From: Pedobacter terrae | Lineage (GTDB): Bacteria > Bacteroidota > Bacteroidia > Sphingobacteriales > Sphingobacteriaceae | NCBI RefSeq assembly: GCF_900100705.1 | Contig: NZ_FNCH01000005.1 | Coordinates: 124,001-188,000, forward strand | Direction of reading: 5' to 3' | Length of the DNA stretch: 64,000 nt | In this document: one piece after another, positions 53,339 through 63,009 of the stretch | Numbering within the stretch: the first letter of the stretch is position 1 | Layout of the letters: every line of letters begins with the position of its first letter | Notes under the pieces: model-generated | Told to the model about the DNA's origin: nothing | The model's input: the letters and a program-made list of their open reading frames with translations, nothing else | The model's database searches: none | Program-made: the position numbers and the translations under genes

Positions 53339-53899
53339 TTATTGACCACGCTTTTTACGATAGTTTTTATAGAGTTTAACGGCAATCATTATCGCCATCG
53401 CAACGCCCATAATGCCGATTAAACCATAAATCCAGTTAATGGCACTTTGAAGGATCACCACAAATACAATGGCAATCATAAAAATGGTAGCTAGCTCACG
53501 CCATAATCTTAACTGAAAGCTAGTTAGCTTGTATTGATTATTTTTAAGCTGTTTAACAATATTTTGGCAGATGAAATGATAGATGAGTAAGCCAACCACA
53601 AAGCCCAGCTTAACCCACATCCAATCGGCTTGAAGCAAACCTGAATTTAAAGTCAGCATAGATACCCCCGCCAAAACAGAAATAATCATAGCTGGGGTAG
53701 CAATAATTTTCCATAAAGTAGCTTCCATTTTAACGAACTGTTTTTGGAGGATACTTTTTTCAGGTTCGGGTTTATCGTTTGCTTCTGTGTGGTAGATAAA
53801 AAGACTTAAAATATAAAATAAACCAGCCATCCAGCTGATTACAAATACGATATGCACTGCAAGAAAATAGCGGTAATATGGTAATAAGGTTTCTATCAT
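53339..53899 (-). CDS. hemJ: Protoporphyrinogen oxidase HemJ-like membrane protein
   Basis: 186 residues, four to five membrane segments, HIVFVISWMAGLFYI with the conserved His-Trp of HemJ/CopD-type proteins, and MWVKLGFVVGLLIYH. Converts protoporphyrinogen IX to protoporphyrin IX. Its place at the end of a hem cluster supports the call. Start overlaps the toxin gene by four bases. Confidence 0.82.
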   Translation of the reverse strand: MIETLLPYYRYFLAVHIVFVISWMAGLFYILSLFIYHTEANDKPEPEKSILQKQFVKMEATLWKIIATPAMIISVLAGVSMLTLNSGLLQADWMWVKLGFVVGLLIYHFICQNIVKQLKNNQYKLTSFQLRLWRELATIFMIAIVFVVILQSAINWIYGLIGIMGVAMAIMIAVKLYKNYRKKRGQ

Positions 53900-54639
53900 T
53901 TTTTGATTTTATCCAAAATATATTTATCAATCCAGTTTGGGATATTGCTAAGTTGCAAATCTAAGGTACCATCACAAATTTGACCGACATAATCCTGCGT
54001 TTCAGAATTATCCCAAAGATAAGTCTTATCTACATTTTTTATCATTTCGATTAATAAATCCATTGTTAAAAAATAGCGCTTCTCAATTTTATCTTGATTA
54101 ACCAAATGTCCTCCTTTTAAAACCCTGTCCTTTACTCGCTCAACATTCATTTTCGGGGTTTCTGTACCTATAAAATAAAGATAGATCTTATAATTATTTT
54201 GATGAGCAAAATCAATAAGATCTAATTTTGAAGGATGAGAAAATACAGTTTCAAAACTAAAGGATTTTTTGCTTTTGATTAAAGAGTACCGTATAAAATC
54301 AGCGATAATGGCAAAATGGTAAGAATTGTAAATTACTTGTGCTAATGTGTTTCTAACAATTACATTTTCTTTAACTACCAGATTCCAACTGGCAGCATTA
54401 AAACCAGCTTTTACAAAAAGTCCACTTTGAAAGCAAAATGATTCAAAATCAGTATTAGTAATGTTAATTTCGAAATCAGATAAGTTTATAAAGTTTTTCC
54501 TTTTAAAATCTTCTTCCAGCAAATCTGCATTGATAAATATTCTTGTTGAGAAATAACTTGATTTAATAGAATCAAATAAAGTTGTTTTACCTGAGCCATT
54601 TGGTCCTGCAAAAATTCTCAATTTAGACTTCCGAGGCAT
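53896..54639 (-). CDS. Zeta-toxin-like P-loop kinase
   Basis: 247 residues. Walker A RIFAGPNGSGKTTLFDSI, catalytic-type Asp in FINADLLEEDFKR and ETVFSHPSK, as in zeta toxins that phosphorylate UDP-N-acetylglucosamine. A C-terminal 60 residues are added. Overlaps both neighbours, so it is translated with hemJ and the partner gene. Confidence 0.8.
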   Translation of the reverse strand: MPRKSKLRIFAGPNGSGKTTLFDSIKSSYFSTRIFINADLLEEDFKRKNFINLSDFEINITNTDFESFCFQSGLFVKAGFNAASWNLVVKENVIVRNTLAQVIYNSYHFAIIADFIRYSLIKSKKSFSFETVFSHPSKLDLIDFAHQNNYKIYLYFIGTETPKMNVERVKDRVLKGGHLVNQDKIEKRYFLTMDLLIEMIKNVDKTYLWDNSETQDYVGQICDGTLDLQLSNIPNWIDKYILDKIKK

Positions 54640-54872
54640 TAAAAAAGCTTAATTCTTTTTTCAGAAACTTTTCTTCTTTTAAAATTACCTTCAGCTATTT
54701 TAACTGTTTCTCCGTTATTAAATATCCGGTAAATCCCGTCGGCTTTTACTTCGGTTCTACCCAAATTTAAAGCATCAACAACTCTTAATACATCTTCCAT
54801 TTTCTTATTAACTGCCTTAATTAATTGCTTAATTGGCAATTCATCCTCGTCTTCTAATAATTTAACAGTCAT
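54639..54872 (-). CDS. Small putative antitoxin
   Basis: 77 residues, acidic N terminus (TVKLLEDEDELPIKQLIKAV), basic C terminus (KRRKVSEKRIKLF). Not recognised by sequence. Directly upstream of the zeta-like gene with TAATG overlap, the usual antitoxin place. Confidence 0.6.
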   Translation of the reverse strand: MTVKLLEDEDELPIKQLIKAVNKKMEDVLRVVDALNLGRTEVKADGIYRIFNNGETVKIAEGNFKRRKVSEKRIKLF

Positions 54873-54917
54873 AATATTTGAGTTATAAAGCTAATATACG
54901 AAAATCAAATGATTTGA

Positions 54918-55943
54918 TTAATACCTAAACTCCTTTACTACCTCAATTGCATACTTCACATGATCGAAAGGAATATCAGGCATAATACCATGACCTAAAT
55001 TAAAGATAAAACCTTCGGTACCGCGCATGCGCTCAAACAATCTGTGAATCTGGGCTTTAATTACTGCTTTATCCGCATATAAAATATGTGGATCTAAATT
55101 CCCCTGAACAGCGATACCAGCTGGCAAAGCATTCTTAATGTTCAATAAATCAGCATTCCAGTCAACCGAAATTACATCTGGTTTAGCTTCGGCCATCATT
55201 GGGGCAAAAACCGAACTTCCTTTACAGAAAGAAATTACGGGAATATCTTTTCTATTTAAGTTGGCAATGATTTCCTGGATATAACGGTGCGAAAATTCCT
55301 GATAATCGTTCCATGATAAAGCCAGGGCCCAGCTATCGAAAATCTGAACCGCGTTAACACCAGCAGCAATCTGAAGGTTCAGGTAATCGGCTGTTACTTT
55401 TGCAATTTTAGCCAAAAGTTTGTGTGCTAATTCTGGTTGGTTGTGTATAAAGAGTTTGGTTAATTTAAAATCTTTAGAAGAGCCTCCCTCAATTAAATAG
55501 CTCATTACCGTAAACGGTGCACCAGCAAAGCCGATTAACGGAATACTTCCATTTAAACGTTGCTGGATCACTTTAATCGCATCGGCAACATATTGTAAGT
55601 TGTCTAAACAATCTACATTTAGGTTTTCAATGTCCTGGGCAGTACGCACAGGGTTTGCAAATTTAGGGCCAACGCCTTGAGTAAAGCTTAAATCGCCTCC
55701 CATAGCCTCGCCGGTTACCAAAATATCACAGAATAAAATCGCAGCATCAATATCCAATAAATCAACAGGTAACATCGTTACATCGGCTGCAATTTCAGGA
55801 GTTTTACACATATCTAAAAAAGAGTATTTGTTTTTAATTTCCCAATATTGTGGCATAAAACGACCTGCCTGACGCATCATCCATACTGGTGGGCGCTCGG
55901 TTTGTTTTGAAAATGCTGCGTCTAAAAATAAATTATTCTTCAT
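54918..55943 (-). CDS. hemE: Uroporphyrinogen decarboxylase
   Basis: 341 residues. N-terminal RPPVWMMRQAGRFMPQY and GFAGAPFTVMSYLIEGG motifs, GHGIMPDIP at the C terminus. Decarboxylates the four acetate groups of uroporphyrinogen III. Downstream of the regulator set, upstream of the toxin pair. Confidence 0.96.
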   Translation of the reverse strand: MKNNLFLDAAFSKQTERPPVWMMRQAGRFMPQYWEIKNKYSFLDMCKTPEIAADVTMLPVDLLDIDAAILFCDILVTGEAMGGDLSFTQGVGPKFANPVRTAQDIENLNVDCLDNLQYVADAIKVIQQRLNGSIPLIGFAGAPFTVMSYLIEGGSSKDFKLTKLFIHNQPELAHKLLAKIAKVTADYLNLQIAAGVNAVQIFDSWALALSWNDYQEFSHRYIQEIIANLNRKDIPVISFCKGSSVFAPMMAEAKPDVISVDWNADLLNIKNALPAGIAVQGNLDPHILYADKAVIKAQIHRLFERMRGTEGFIFNLGHGIMPDIPFDHVKYAIEVVKEFRY

Positions 55944-55967
55944 GATTTGTATTTGGTATCTGACTAT

Positions 55968-56050
55968 GCGTCATGCTGAATTTATTTCAGCATCTTTTTT
56001 CAGTTAGATCCTGAACTAAATCCGATAGTTATCGGATCAGGATGACGGGC
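55968..56050. repeat. Host palindromes before hemE
   Basis: CATGCTGAATTTATTTCAGCAT and ATCCGATAGTTATCGGAT (56020-56037, one change from the copies at 11404 and 49172) in the 205-base gap. Confidence 0.7.
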
Positions 56051-56148
56051 GGCCTAATTTAATTTTGCAAAGGTATAAATAAAAAAAAAACGAAGTACCT
56101 TTTTATTCCTAAACTGGTGCTTCGTTATTCAAAATGACAATATTAGTA

Positions 56149-56664
56149 TTATAACTTACTTATTTCTTTTTCAATTTTGACAATAATATCTTTCGAACGT
56201 TGGGTTTCAGCAAGTTCTTTGGCCTTCCTGGTATAGGCTTCTGCTCTTTCTCTATCTTTTTTCCGCAAAGCGAGATTAGCCAGATGGATCAGTACATACG
56301 ATTTTTCATTCTTACCTCCTACGGGAAAACGGCTGGCCAGCTGAAAGTGATATTCGGCCTTATCATAGTTTTCCTCTTTCAATGCCATATTCCCCTGCAT
56401 AAATTCGTAATAACCCCTGCGGCTTTTGGCCAAACGCTCTGGTTGAGTTACTTCAGCCAGCAAGGCTTTGGCTTTGCCAAAGTCGTTATTTTTGAAATGT
56501 TTCGAAGCCATCAAAACCGAACCATGTCTAAAATGGCTCCAAATCACAAAGGCTATTAATAGTGCCGAAAGTGCTGCTAACTGGTATTGATCGTAAAAAA
56601 CACAAACTAAGCCAGCAAGCAAAAAAATTGCCATTAAAGCATACCTGCCCTTATTATTGTACAT
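56149..56664 (-). CDS. Membrane TPR-like protein
   Basis: 171 residues. Two N-terminal membrane segments (ALMAIFLLAGLVCVFY, LAALSALLIAFVIW), then TPR-like helical repeats (FGKAKALLAEVTQ, YDKAEYHFQLASRFP, DRERAEAYTRKAKEL). Starts at the stop of the response regulator gene. Role unknown. Confidence 0.7.
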   Translation of the reverse strand: MYNNKGRYALMAIFLLAGLVCVFYDQYQLAALSALLIAFVIWSHFRHGSVLMASKHFKNNDFGKAKALLAEVTQPERLAKSRRGYYEFMQGNMALKEENYDKAEYHFQLASRFPVGGKNEKSYVLIHLANLALRKKDRERAEAYTRKAKELAETQRSKDIIVKIEKEISKL

Positions 56665-57368
56665 TAATGACTATCTGTAAATTTGTAGCCTACACCACGG
56701 ATAGAGTGGAAATAAACCGGATTTTTCTGATCTGGCTCAAAATACTTACGGAACGTTAAAATAAAATTATCGATTGTTCTGGTTGATGGATAAACATCAT
56801 AGTTCCAAACTGTTTCTAAAATCTGCTCTCTTGAAACCGCATCGTTTTTACGTTCGATTAATAGTTTCAACAACATGGTTTCCTTTTTAGTTAACGGCGT
56901 GATGGTACCATCATCATGTTTTAATTCGAAAGAATTGAAATATATTGTTTTATCACCGATTTTATAAGAGTTTAATTCTTTTAAATCATCAGATTTTAAG
57001 CTGCGTTTAACCAGAATACCAACACGAAGAATTAATTCTTCCAAGTTGAATGGTTTAACCAAATAATCATCAGCACCTTTTTTCAAACCTAAAACACGGT
57101 CTTCAGAAGTGTTTTTAGCTGTTAAAAACATAATTGGAACTTCTGCATTTTCTAAACGTATGGTTTCGCAAACCTGGAAACCATCCATCTCCGGCAACAT
57201 TACATCTAAGATAATTAGATTAAAGCGTTCTTCTTTAAAAATTTTAAGAGCGGTTTTGCCATCTTTAACGGCGTGAACTTTATAACCCTCAAGTTCGAGG
57301 TTTAATTTGATAGCATCTAACAAGTGATCCTCGTCTTCTACCAATAGAATTCTTAATTTTTGTGACAT
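56664..57368 (-). CDS. OmpR-family response regulator
   Basis: 234 residues. Receiver with LIILDVMLPEMDGF (phospho-Asp about 55), then a winged-helix DNA-binding domain (REQILETVWNYDVYPSTRTIDNFI ... IRGVGYKF). Follows and pairs with the kinase gene. Confidence 0.93.
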   Translation of the reverse strand: MSQKLRILLVEDEDHLLDAIKLNLELEGYKVHAVKDGKTALKIFKEERFNLIILDVMLPEMDGFQVCETIRLENAEVPIMFLTAKNTSEDRVLGLKKGADDYLVKPFNLEELILRVGILVKRSLKSDDLKELNSYKIGDKTIYFNSFELKHDDGTITPLTKKETMLLKLLIERKNDAVSREQILETVWNYDVYPSTRTIDNFILTFRKYFEPDQKNPVYFHSIRGVGYKFTDSH

Positions 57369-57376
57369 AATTGAGA

Positions 57377-58243
57377 TTAACTAAATGTTACTTCAAAAAT
57401 ACTTCCCTGAGGCAAATTGTCTTTTACTGTAATATCTGCATCATGGTATTGTAAAACCTCTTTCACAATAAACAAGCCTAAACCTGTTCCTTTCGCTTTT
57501 CTGACATTCTCGTTACCAACGCGGTAAAACTTATCAAATATCAACATTTTTTCGGCATCTGAAATACCTGGTCCTTTATCAATTACGCTGAACTGAATAT
57601 GTCCATCTACTTTGTTTAAATGCACATTTATCTCATCACACGGACTCGAATATTTAACCGCATTTTCAATCAGATTGGTTACCACTGACGATAAGGCAAA
57701 TTTGTCACCCATAATCTGCAAATTTGGCTGAATGTGGGCAGTAATTAATTGTTCGTTGCCACACGAGTGGACCTGAAGCCTATCAGTGATCTTATATACC
57801 AGTTCAGAAAAGTTGAACTCCTCTTTCGGAAAGGTATATGAACGGTTTTCGATTTTAGTGGCCAACAACATATTTTCGACCAGATCATCCAAACGTTCTA
57901 TATCTTTCAATGAATTATTTAACAGTGAAATTTGCCGGGCTTTATCCAAATCTCTTTTAACAATGGTTTGGATAGAAAGTTTAATGGCCGCTAAAGGAGA
58001 TTTTAACTCATGCGTAATCGACATTAAAAAGTTTTGTTGCTGTTCACGCAATTTATCTTCACGTTTTAAGGATTGATGGAGAAAGTAGCCGCCGATACAA
58101 AGTAAGAATAAAAATACCGACCCCTCACCCATAATCATCGTCATGCGGCTGGGCTGTAAGCGCACCACCAAAGTACCCCACGAAATGAGTTGTACCAGCG
58201 CGTAAAGCAATAAGGCGTAAAATATGATAATGGACTTCTTCAT
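57377..58243 (-). CDS. Sensor histidine kinase
   Basis: 288 residues from ATG 58243; the frame extends to 58291, but the family-like start is MKKSIIIFYALLLYALVQL. Two membrane segments, then SITHELKSPLAAIKLS (phospho-His), N-box NLIENAVKYSS, G-boxes DKGPGISD and GTGLGLFI. No periplasmic sensor of any size is seen, so it may sense a membrane or cytoplasmic cue. Confidence 0.9.
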   Translation of the reverse strand: MKKSIIIFYALLLYALVQLISWGTLVVRLQPSRMTMIMGEGSVFLFLLCIGGYFLHQSLKREDKLREQQQNFLMSITHELKSPLAAIKLSIQTIVKRDLDKARQISLLNNSLKDIERLDDLVENMLLATKIENRSYTFPKEEFNFSELVYKITDRLQVHSCGNEQLITAHIQPNLQIMGDKFALSSVVTNLIENAVKYSSPCDEINVHLNKVDGHIQFSVIDKGPGISDAEKMLIFDKFYRVGNENVRKAKGTGLGLFIVKEVLQYHDADITVKDNLPQGSIFEVTFS

Positions 58244-58294
58244 TTCCTTTGGGTTGATAACATAAGTTTTAATTAGTAAGTTGTCGTACAAGGC

Positions 58295-58363
58295 ACTTCG
58301 ACTCCGCTCCGTGTGACAATCGGTTGATAAATAGATTCGTTGTCATGCTCAGCGGAGTCGAAG
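58295..58363. repeat. Host inverted repeat (CTTCGACTCCGCT family)
   Basis: ACTTCGACTCCGCT (58295-58308) pairs with AGCGGAGTCGAAG (58351-58363). Sits between hemL and the kinase gene. Confidence 0.8.
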
Positions 58364-58365
58364 CA

Positions 58366-59736
58366 TTACTTCTTAAAAACCAAATCCAACGCTTCAAAAA
58401 TAGCACGTTTAGCTTTCTCCAATTCGATCTTGGTGTGAGCTGAAGATACGAAACCAACTTCATATCCCGATGGACCTAAATATATTCCTCTATTTAATAA
58501 TTCACGGTGCATAACCTTAAATTTCTCCATGCTGCCGGCATCAATATCGTCAGCCGATTGGATTTTATCCTTATCGGTAAAGGCAAACCAGAAGATAGAG
58601 CCAATGGTAAACACTTTAAACTTATAATTACGTGCAGTTGCAAAACGCTGAATGCTGGCTACAAATTCTTGTGCCTTATTATTTAAATCTTTATAAAAGC
58701 CAGATTTGCTCAGCTCGGTTAAGGTGGCAATTCCTGCCGCCATGGCTACAGGATTACCCGATAAAGTTCCGGCCTGGTACACGCCTCCATCAGGAGAAAT
58801 GTGCGCCATAATTTCAGCACGGGCACCATACATACCAACAGGTAATCCGCCGCCGATAATTTTGCCATAAGTAACAATATCAGGCGTAATACCATAGTGT
58901 GCGGCAGCACCTTCAAAACCAACCCTGAATCCGGTAATAACCTCATCAAAAATCAAAAGTGAACCATTATCGGTACAGATTTTACGCAAGAAATGAATGT
59001 ATTCTTCATCCTGCATAATTAAACCGTTGTTCGCTGGAATACCTTCTATAATTACCGCTGCAATCTGATCTTTAAATTGGGTAAATGCCTGCTCAATCGC
59101 GGTCTTATCATTCAATGGAACCACAATGGTTTCTTCTGCAAAAGATTTAGGCACACCTGCTGAAGAAGTTTCGCCAAAAGTAACCAGGCCCGAACCTGCT
59201 TTAACCAAAAGCGAGTCGCTATGTCCGTGGTAACAACCCTCGAACTTTAAAATCTTATCACGACCAGTGAAACCACGGGCCAAACGTATGGCCGACATTA
59301 CCGCTTCGGTACCAGAACTGGTAAAACGGATTTTCTCTACAAAACGGTTATTTTTGATAATCAGCTCTGCCAATTCATTTTCTAAGGCTGTTGGTGCACC
59401 AAAACTCATTCCGTTTTGCATCACTTCGGTAACTTTCTCACGGATTTTAGGATTATTATGTCCCAAAATTAGTGGACCCCAGCTACCGCAGAAATCGATA
59501 AACTGATTACCATCGGCATCCCAGATATAACAGCCATCACCTTTTTCGATAAAAAGCGGCGTACCATAAACAGACTTGAAAGCTCTTACAGGTGAATTTA
59601 CGCCACCAGGGAAATATGTTTTTGATTTTTCATACAATTCGGCAGATTTTACCCTCGAAATATCAGGTTTACTCCCTGTATTTACCGGAATATCGGCTTC
59701 GTTGCCTGAAAACATTTTCTTTAATGAATCTAACAT
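58366..59736 (-). CDS. hemL: Glutamate-1-semialdehyde 2,1-aminomutase
   Basis: 456 residues. PLP lysine K292 in YGKIIGGGLPVG, FPGGVNSPVRAF near the N terminus, FDEVITGFRVG. Makes 5-aminolevulinate from the product of HemA in the C5 pathway. Confidence 0.97.
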   Translation of the reverse strand: MLDSLKKMFSGNEADIPVNTGSKPDISRVKSAELYEKSKTYFPGGVNSPVRAFKSVYGTPLFIEKGDGCYIWDADGNQFIDFCGSWGPLILGHNNPKIREKVTEVMQNGMSFGAPTALENELAELIIKNNRFVEKIRFTSSGTEAVMSAIRLARGFTGRDKILKFEGCYHGHSDSLLVKAGSGLVTFGETSSAGVPKSFAEETIVVPLNDKTAIEQAFTQFKDQIAAVIIEGIPANNGLIMQDEEYIHFLRKICTDNGSLLIFDEVITGFRVGFEGAAAHYGITPDIVTYGKIIGGGLPVGMYGARAEIMAHISPDGGVYQAGTLSGNPVAMAAGIATLTELSKSGFYKDLNNKAQEFVASIQRFATARNYKFKVFTIGSIFWFAFTDKDKIQSADDIDAGSMEKFKVMHRELLNRGIYLGPSGYEVGFVSSAHTKIELEKAKRAIFEALDLVFKK

Positions 59737-59911
59737 TTTTTAAAGGTTGAAGGTTAGAAGGTAGAGGGTGCAAGGCTTAGGGCGCATAAACCCTCTATCC
59801 TTGAAAATCTCTATCTTATACCATGAATTATTAGGGTTAAAGACTAAAAGGCAGAAATTGAAAGATTTTGGACACATAAACCCTCAACCTTAAAACCTTC
59901 TGCCATCTACC
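59737..59911. repeat. Pyrimidine-rich repeat gap
   Basis: 175 bases with repeated C/T words such as AAACCCTCTATCC, CATAAACCCTCAACC and CTTCTGCCATCTACC, shared with 51950-52010 and 61024-61081. No gene. Confidence 0.5.
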
Positions 59912-60880
59912 TTAAAGCCAGTTGTTATTTAAAATATCTTTAATATGGTAAGTGGTAATGATACTGGCACCCGCTCTGGCAAAGGCATGCATGGTTTCCA
60001 TAACCACTTTTTGTTCGTCAATCCAACCGCGCTCTGCCGCCGCTTTTACCATGGAGTATTCGCCGGATACGTTGTAAACTGCAATAGGTAAATTGGTATC
60101 CTGTTTTAACCGTTGGATAATGTCCAGATAAGCTAATCCTGGTTTCACCATTAACACATCAGCGCCTTCCTGCTCGTCTAAAGCCGCTTCGCGTAAAGCT
60201 TCTAATGGATTTCTAAAGTCCATTTGATACGCCTTTCTATCGCCTTTGCTTGGTGCGCAATCTGCGGCCTCTCTAAAAGGGCCGTAATAGGCTGAAGCAA
60301 ATTTTGTGGCATGGCTCATAATCGCTGCATTTACAAAACCATTTTCATCCAGAAGGTTACGCATAGCTTCAATCCGTCCATCCATCATATCAGATGGGGC
60401 GAACATATCGGCACCAGCTTCAGCGTGAGTTAGTGCCATTTTAGCAATTACTTCAACTGTTTTATCGTTTTGAACGTAATCGTTTTCTAAAATACCACAA
60501 TGACCGTGGGTGGTATAAGAACATACGCACACATCGGTAATTACATATAAATCATCGCCAAATTCTTTTTTTAACTCACGTACAGCCGTTGGCACTAAAG
60601 AATGATCGTGGTAAGCCGATTTAGCATCTGCAGATTTCTCATCACCAACACCAAAAAGCATTATTTTATTGAGCCCCTTTTTCATTCCCGCTTCTACATC
60701 TTTTACTAAAGTATCAACCGAATAATGGTTTACACCGGGCATGGCATCAATGGCATGGGTAATATTACTGCCCGGCACCACAAAATAAGGGTACACAAAC
60801 ATATCTTTCGATAACCGGGTTTCGGCTACCATCTCTCTCACTAACGGATTTTTCCGTAATCTTCGCGGACGGTTTAACAT
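59912..60880 (-). CDS. hemB: 5-aminolevulinate dehydratase (porphobilinogen synthase)
   Basis: 322 residues. Schiff-base lysines K193 (SHATKFASAY) and K246 (MVKPGLAYLD), and the Cys zinc site VCVCSYTTHGHCG, so a zinc-type enzyme. Joins two 5-aminolevulinates. Confidence 0.97.
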   Translation of the reverse strand: MLNRPRRLRKNPLVREMVAETRLSKDMFVYPYFVVPGSNITHAIDAMPGVNHYSVDTLVKDVEAGMKKGLNKIMLFGVGDEKSADAKSAYHDHSLVPTAVRELKKEFGDDLYVITDVCVCSYTTHGHCGILENDYVQNDKTVEVIAKMALTHAEAGADMFAPSDMMDGRIEAMRNLLDENGFVNAAIMSHATKFASAYYGPFREAADCAPSKGDRKAYQMDFRNPLEALREAALDEQEGADVLMVKPGLAYLDIIQRLKQDTNLPIAVYNVSGEYSMVKAAAERGWIDEQKVVMETMHAFARAGASIITTYHIKDILNNNWL

Positions 60881-61077
60881 ATTTATTTACTAATTTTTAG
60901 TATCAAGATTTAGTATCGAGTATCAAGACCTGAATATCTTTTAATTTTTTCGTTACGGAGTAATTGCATAAGTTTTTAGATTTATTAGCAAGATTACAGT
61001 GTGGGGTATCAAGACGTAATTATTTTACACCTTCAACCTTTCAACCCTCCACCTTAAACCCTATCCCCCTAAACCCT
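60881..61077. repeat. Gap with pyrimidine-rich repeat
   Basis: 61024-61081 is CACCTTCAACC, CCACCTTAAACCC, CTAAACCCTCTACC, related to 51950 and 59760. No gene seen in the rest. Confidence 0.5.
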
Positions 61078-62658
61078 CTACCTCATCTCTATTCCAAACA
61101 CCGCTTCTGCCAACCCAATTTCATCAGGAGAATAAGGCAAAGCATATTTTACGCCCATTTCATCAAATTTCTTCCCTGTAGAGTTTCCTATGGCAATTAC
61201 CTGCTGGCCTGGTTCCAATAAATTATCTGCGAAATACGCATCAACATTTGATGGACTGGTAAAAATGAGTATATCGGCATAACTTTGATCTATATCTTCT
61301 TCTATCACCGTTTCATAAATCGGTAAATCGATTACTTTAGCATCAGCTGGTAATGATTTTTGAATAGATTGCAGGGAATCCTGCGCTCTTGGAAATAATA
61401 TTTGCTGACCACCAACCAGTTTTGCAAAATCTTCTGCAACTTCCGTAATATCTCCACTTTCACCAACAAAATCAGCAATATGTCCAAATTTACGCAAGGC
61501 ATCTTCCGAGCCTCTACCCACAACACCAAATTTGGTTTTCTTTGGCAGTACCGGTTTTAAGTTGAAAAAATATTCTACGCTATTACGGCTACTGAAGAAA
61601 ACCCAATCCACATGCTTTAAAATAAACTGATCTAAAACAGTTACGATCGGGAACGTACGGATTAATGAACGTCCTTCTATTTCAATGTTATTATTTTCTA
61701 ATGCCCTACGGAAATAACTGTGCTCACCAATTTCGCGTGAGATGAAAACCTTTGCCGGTTTCTTTCTTTCCATATTAAACTTGGCTACAATTTTCTCTGC
61801 CAGTCCCTCAGTACTTTCTGCACGTAAAAATAAACGTTCAGGAAAATGATCTGCGGTTTCGGCCTTTGAAGTCCAAATTTCGAATTTTCCATTTTCCTTT
61901 TTGCAATAACAGCCTAAAGGCATGTGGCAACCACCTTCGAAAAGATTTAAAACCTTACGTTCTACAGTTACAGTTTCGGCTGTCGCCGGATCGTGCAATT
62001 TTTGTAGTGAATCAAAAAGCTCGGCATCATTTTCCCTGATTTGAATCGCTAAAGCACCTTGCGCAGGTGCAGGGATAAACTCAGTGGTTTCCAATTCTTC
62101 TACATGTAAATCGGTCACATCAAGGTTTAAACGTTTAACACCAGCTTTGGCAATCAAAATGGCATCATAATCTTCATCACGGAGCTTTTGAATCCTGGTA
62201 GGTACGTTTCCACGTAAATCTACAATCTCTAAATCGGGGCGTAAGCCCAATAATTGAGCTTTGCGACGGTTAGAGGAAGTGCCTACCATTGCACCCTTTT
62301 TTAGTGAAAGCTTCTGTGTAACATCTACACAGTCTTTTAAAATCAAAAGATATTCACTTGCTTCCTCTCGCGGTGGTAAAGCAGCGATGGTTAATCCTTC
62401 GGGATGCGCAGTAGGTAAATCTTTAAGGCAATGTACAGCCAGGTCAATTGTTCCTCCTAAAAGTTCTTCTTCCAATTCTTTGGTGAAAAAGCCTTTGCCT
62501 TCGAGTTTATCTAATCTTAAGTTCAGGATTTTATCACCCTGAGTTTTAATGATTTTGATTTCTGCATCAATTCCGATGGCGGCCAATTCATCTTTGATAT
62601 GATTTGCTTGCCATAAAGCCAGGTCGCTACCGCGTGTTCCAATGGTTAATTTCTTCAC
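61078..62658 (-). CDS. hemCD: HemC-HemD fusion: hydroxymethylbilane synthase and uroporphyrinogen III synthase
   Basis: 526 residues. Residues 1 to about 300 are hydroxymethylbilane synthase (TIGTRGSDLALWQA, GNVPTRIQKL, dipyrromethane Cys C244 in GGCHMPLGC). About 300-526 resemble the poorly conserved uroporphyrinogen III synthase (DWVFFSSRNSVEYFF, ILIFTSPSNVDAYF). One chain can pass hydroxymethylbilane directly to the cyclising half. Confidence 0.88.
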   Translation of the reverse strand: MKKLTIGTRGSDLALWQANHIKDELAAIGIDAEIKIIKTQGDKILNLRLDKLEGKGFFTKELEEELLGGTIDLAVHCLKDLPTAHPEGLTIAALPPREEASEYLLILKDCVDVTQKLSLKKGAMVGTSSNRRKAQLLGLRPDLEIVDLRGNVPTRIQKLRDEDYDAILIAKAGVKRLNLDVTDLHVEELETTEFIPAPAQGALAIQIRENDAELFDSLQKLHDPATAETVTVERKVLNLFEGGCHMPLGCYCKKENGKFEIWTSKAETADHFPERLFLRAESTEGLAEKIVAKFNMERKKPAKVFISREIGEHSYFRRALENNNIEIEGRSLIRTFPIVTVLDQFILKHVDWVFFSSRNSVEYFFNLKPVLPKKTKFGVVGRGSEDALRKFGHIADFVGESGDITEVAEDFAKLVGGQQILFPRAQDSLQSIQKSLPADAKVIDLPIYETVIEEDIDQSYADILIFTSPSNVDAYFADNLLEPGQQVIAIGNSTGKKFDEMGVKYALPYSPDEIGLAEAVFGIEMR

Positions 62659-63009
62659 TATTAAGATTAAATGAGCTACAAATTTAATTTAAATAGTGGT
62701 TTATCCCATGAATTGTTTAAAAATGAGACAGTGAGGTTACAGAAAGGAGAATTTAAAGGATTTCTATGACATTAGGGTACTCGGTGCTGCGTTACTTTGT
62801 CATTCTGAAATAGAGGAATTAATGCGTACACTCTTTAAAAATACCGTCATTTCGAGCGGAGTGCAACGCAGTCGAGAAATCTGCCTCGGGATAGGTCTCT
62901 CCACGCCTGTACGGGCAGGGGTTCCACTGTGTTTCGCAGATGACGCCTTGTATTAAAGTAGATGATAGAAAAAAGGAAATTAAGCTTTTGTGTTCTTTGT
63001 GGTAAAACC
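62659..63009. repeat. Non-coding gap with host palindrome
   Basis: 351 bases. CGTCATTTCGAGCGGAGTGC at 62845 to GATGACG at 62945 is a copy of the 12870/46720 family with a G/C-rich interior (CGCCTGTACGGGCAGGGG). Nothing gene-like. Confidence 0.7.
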
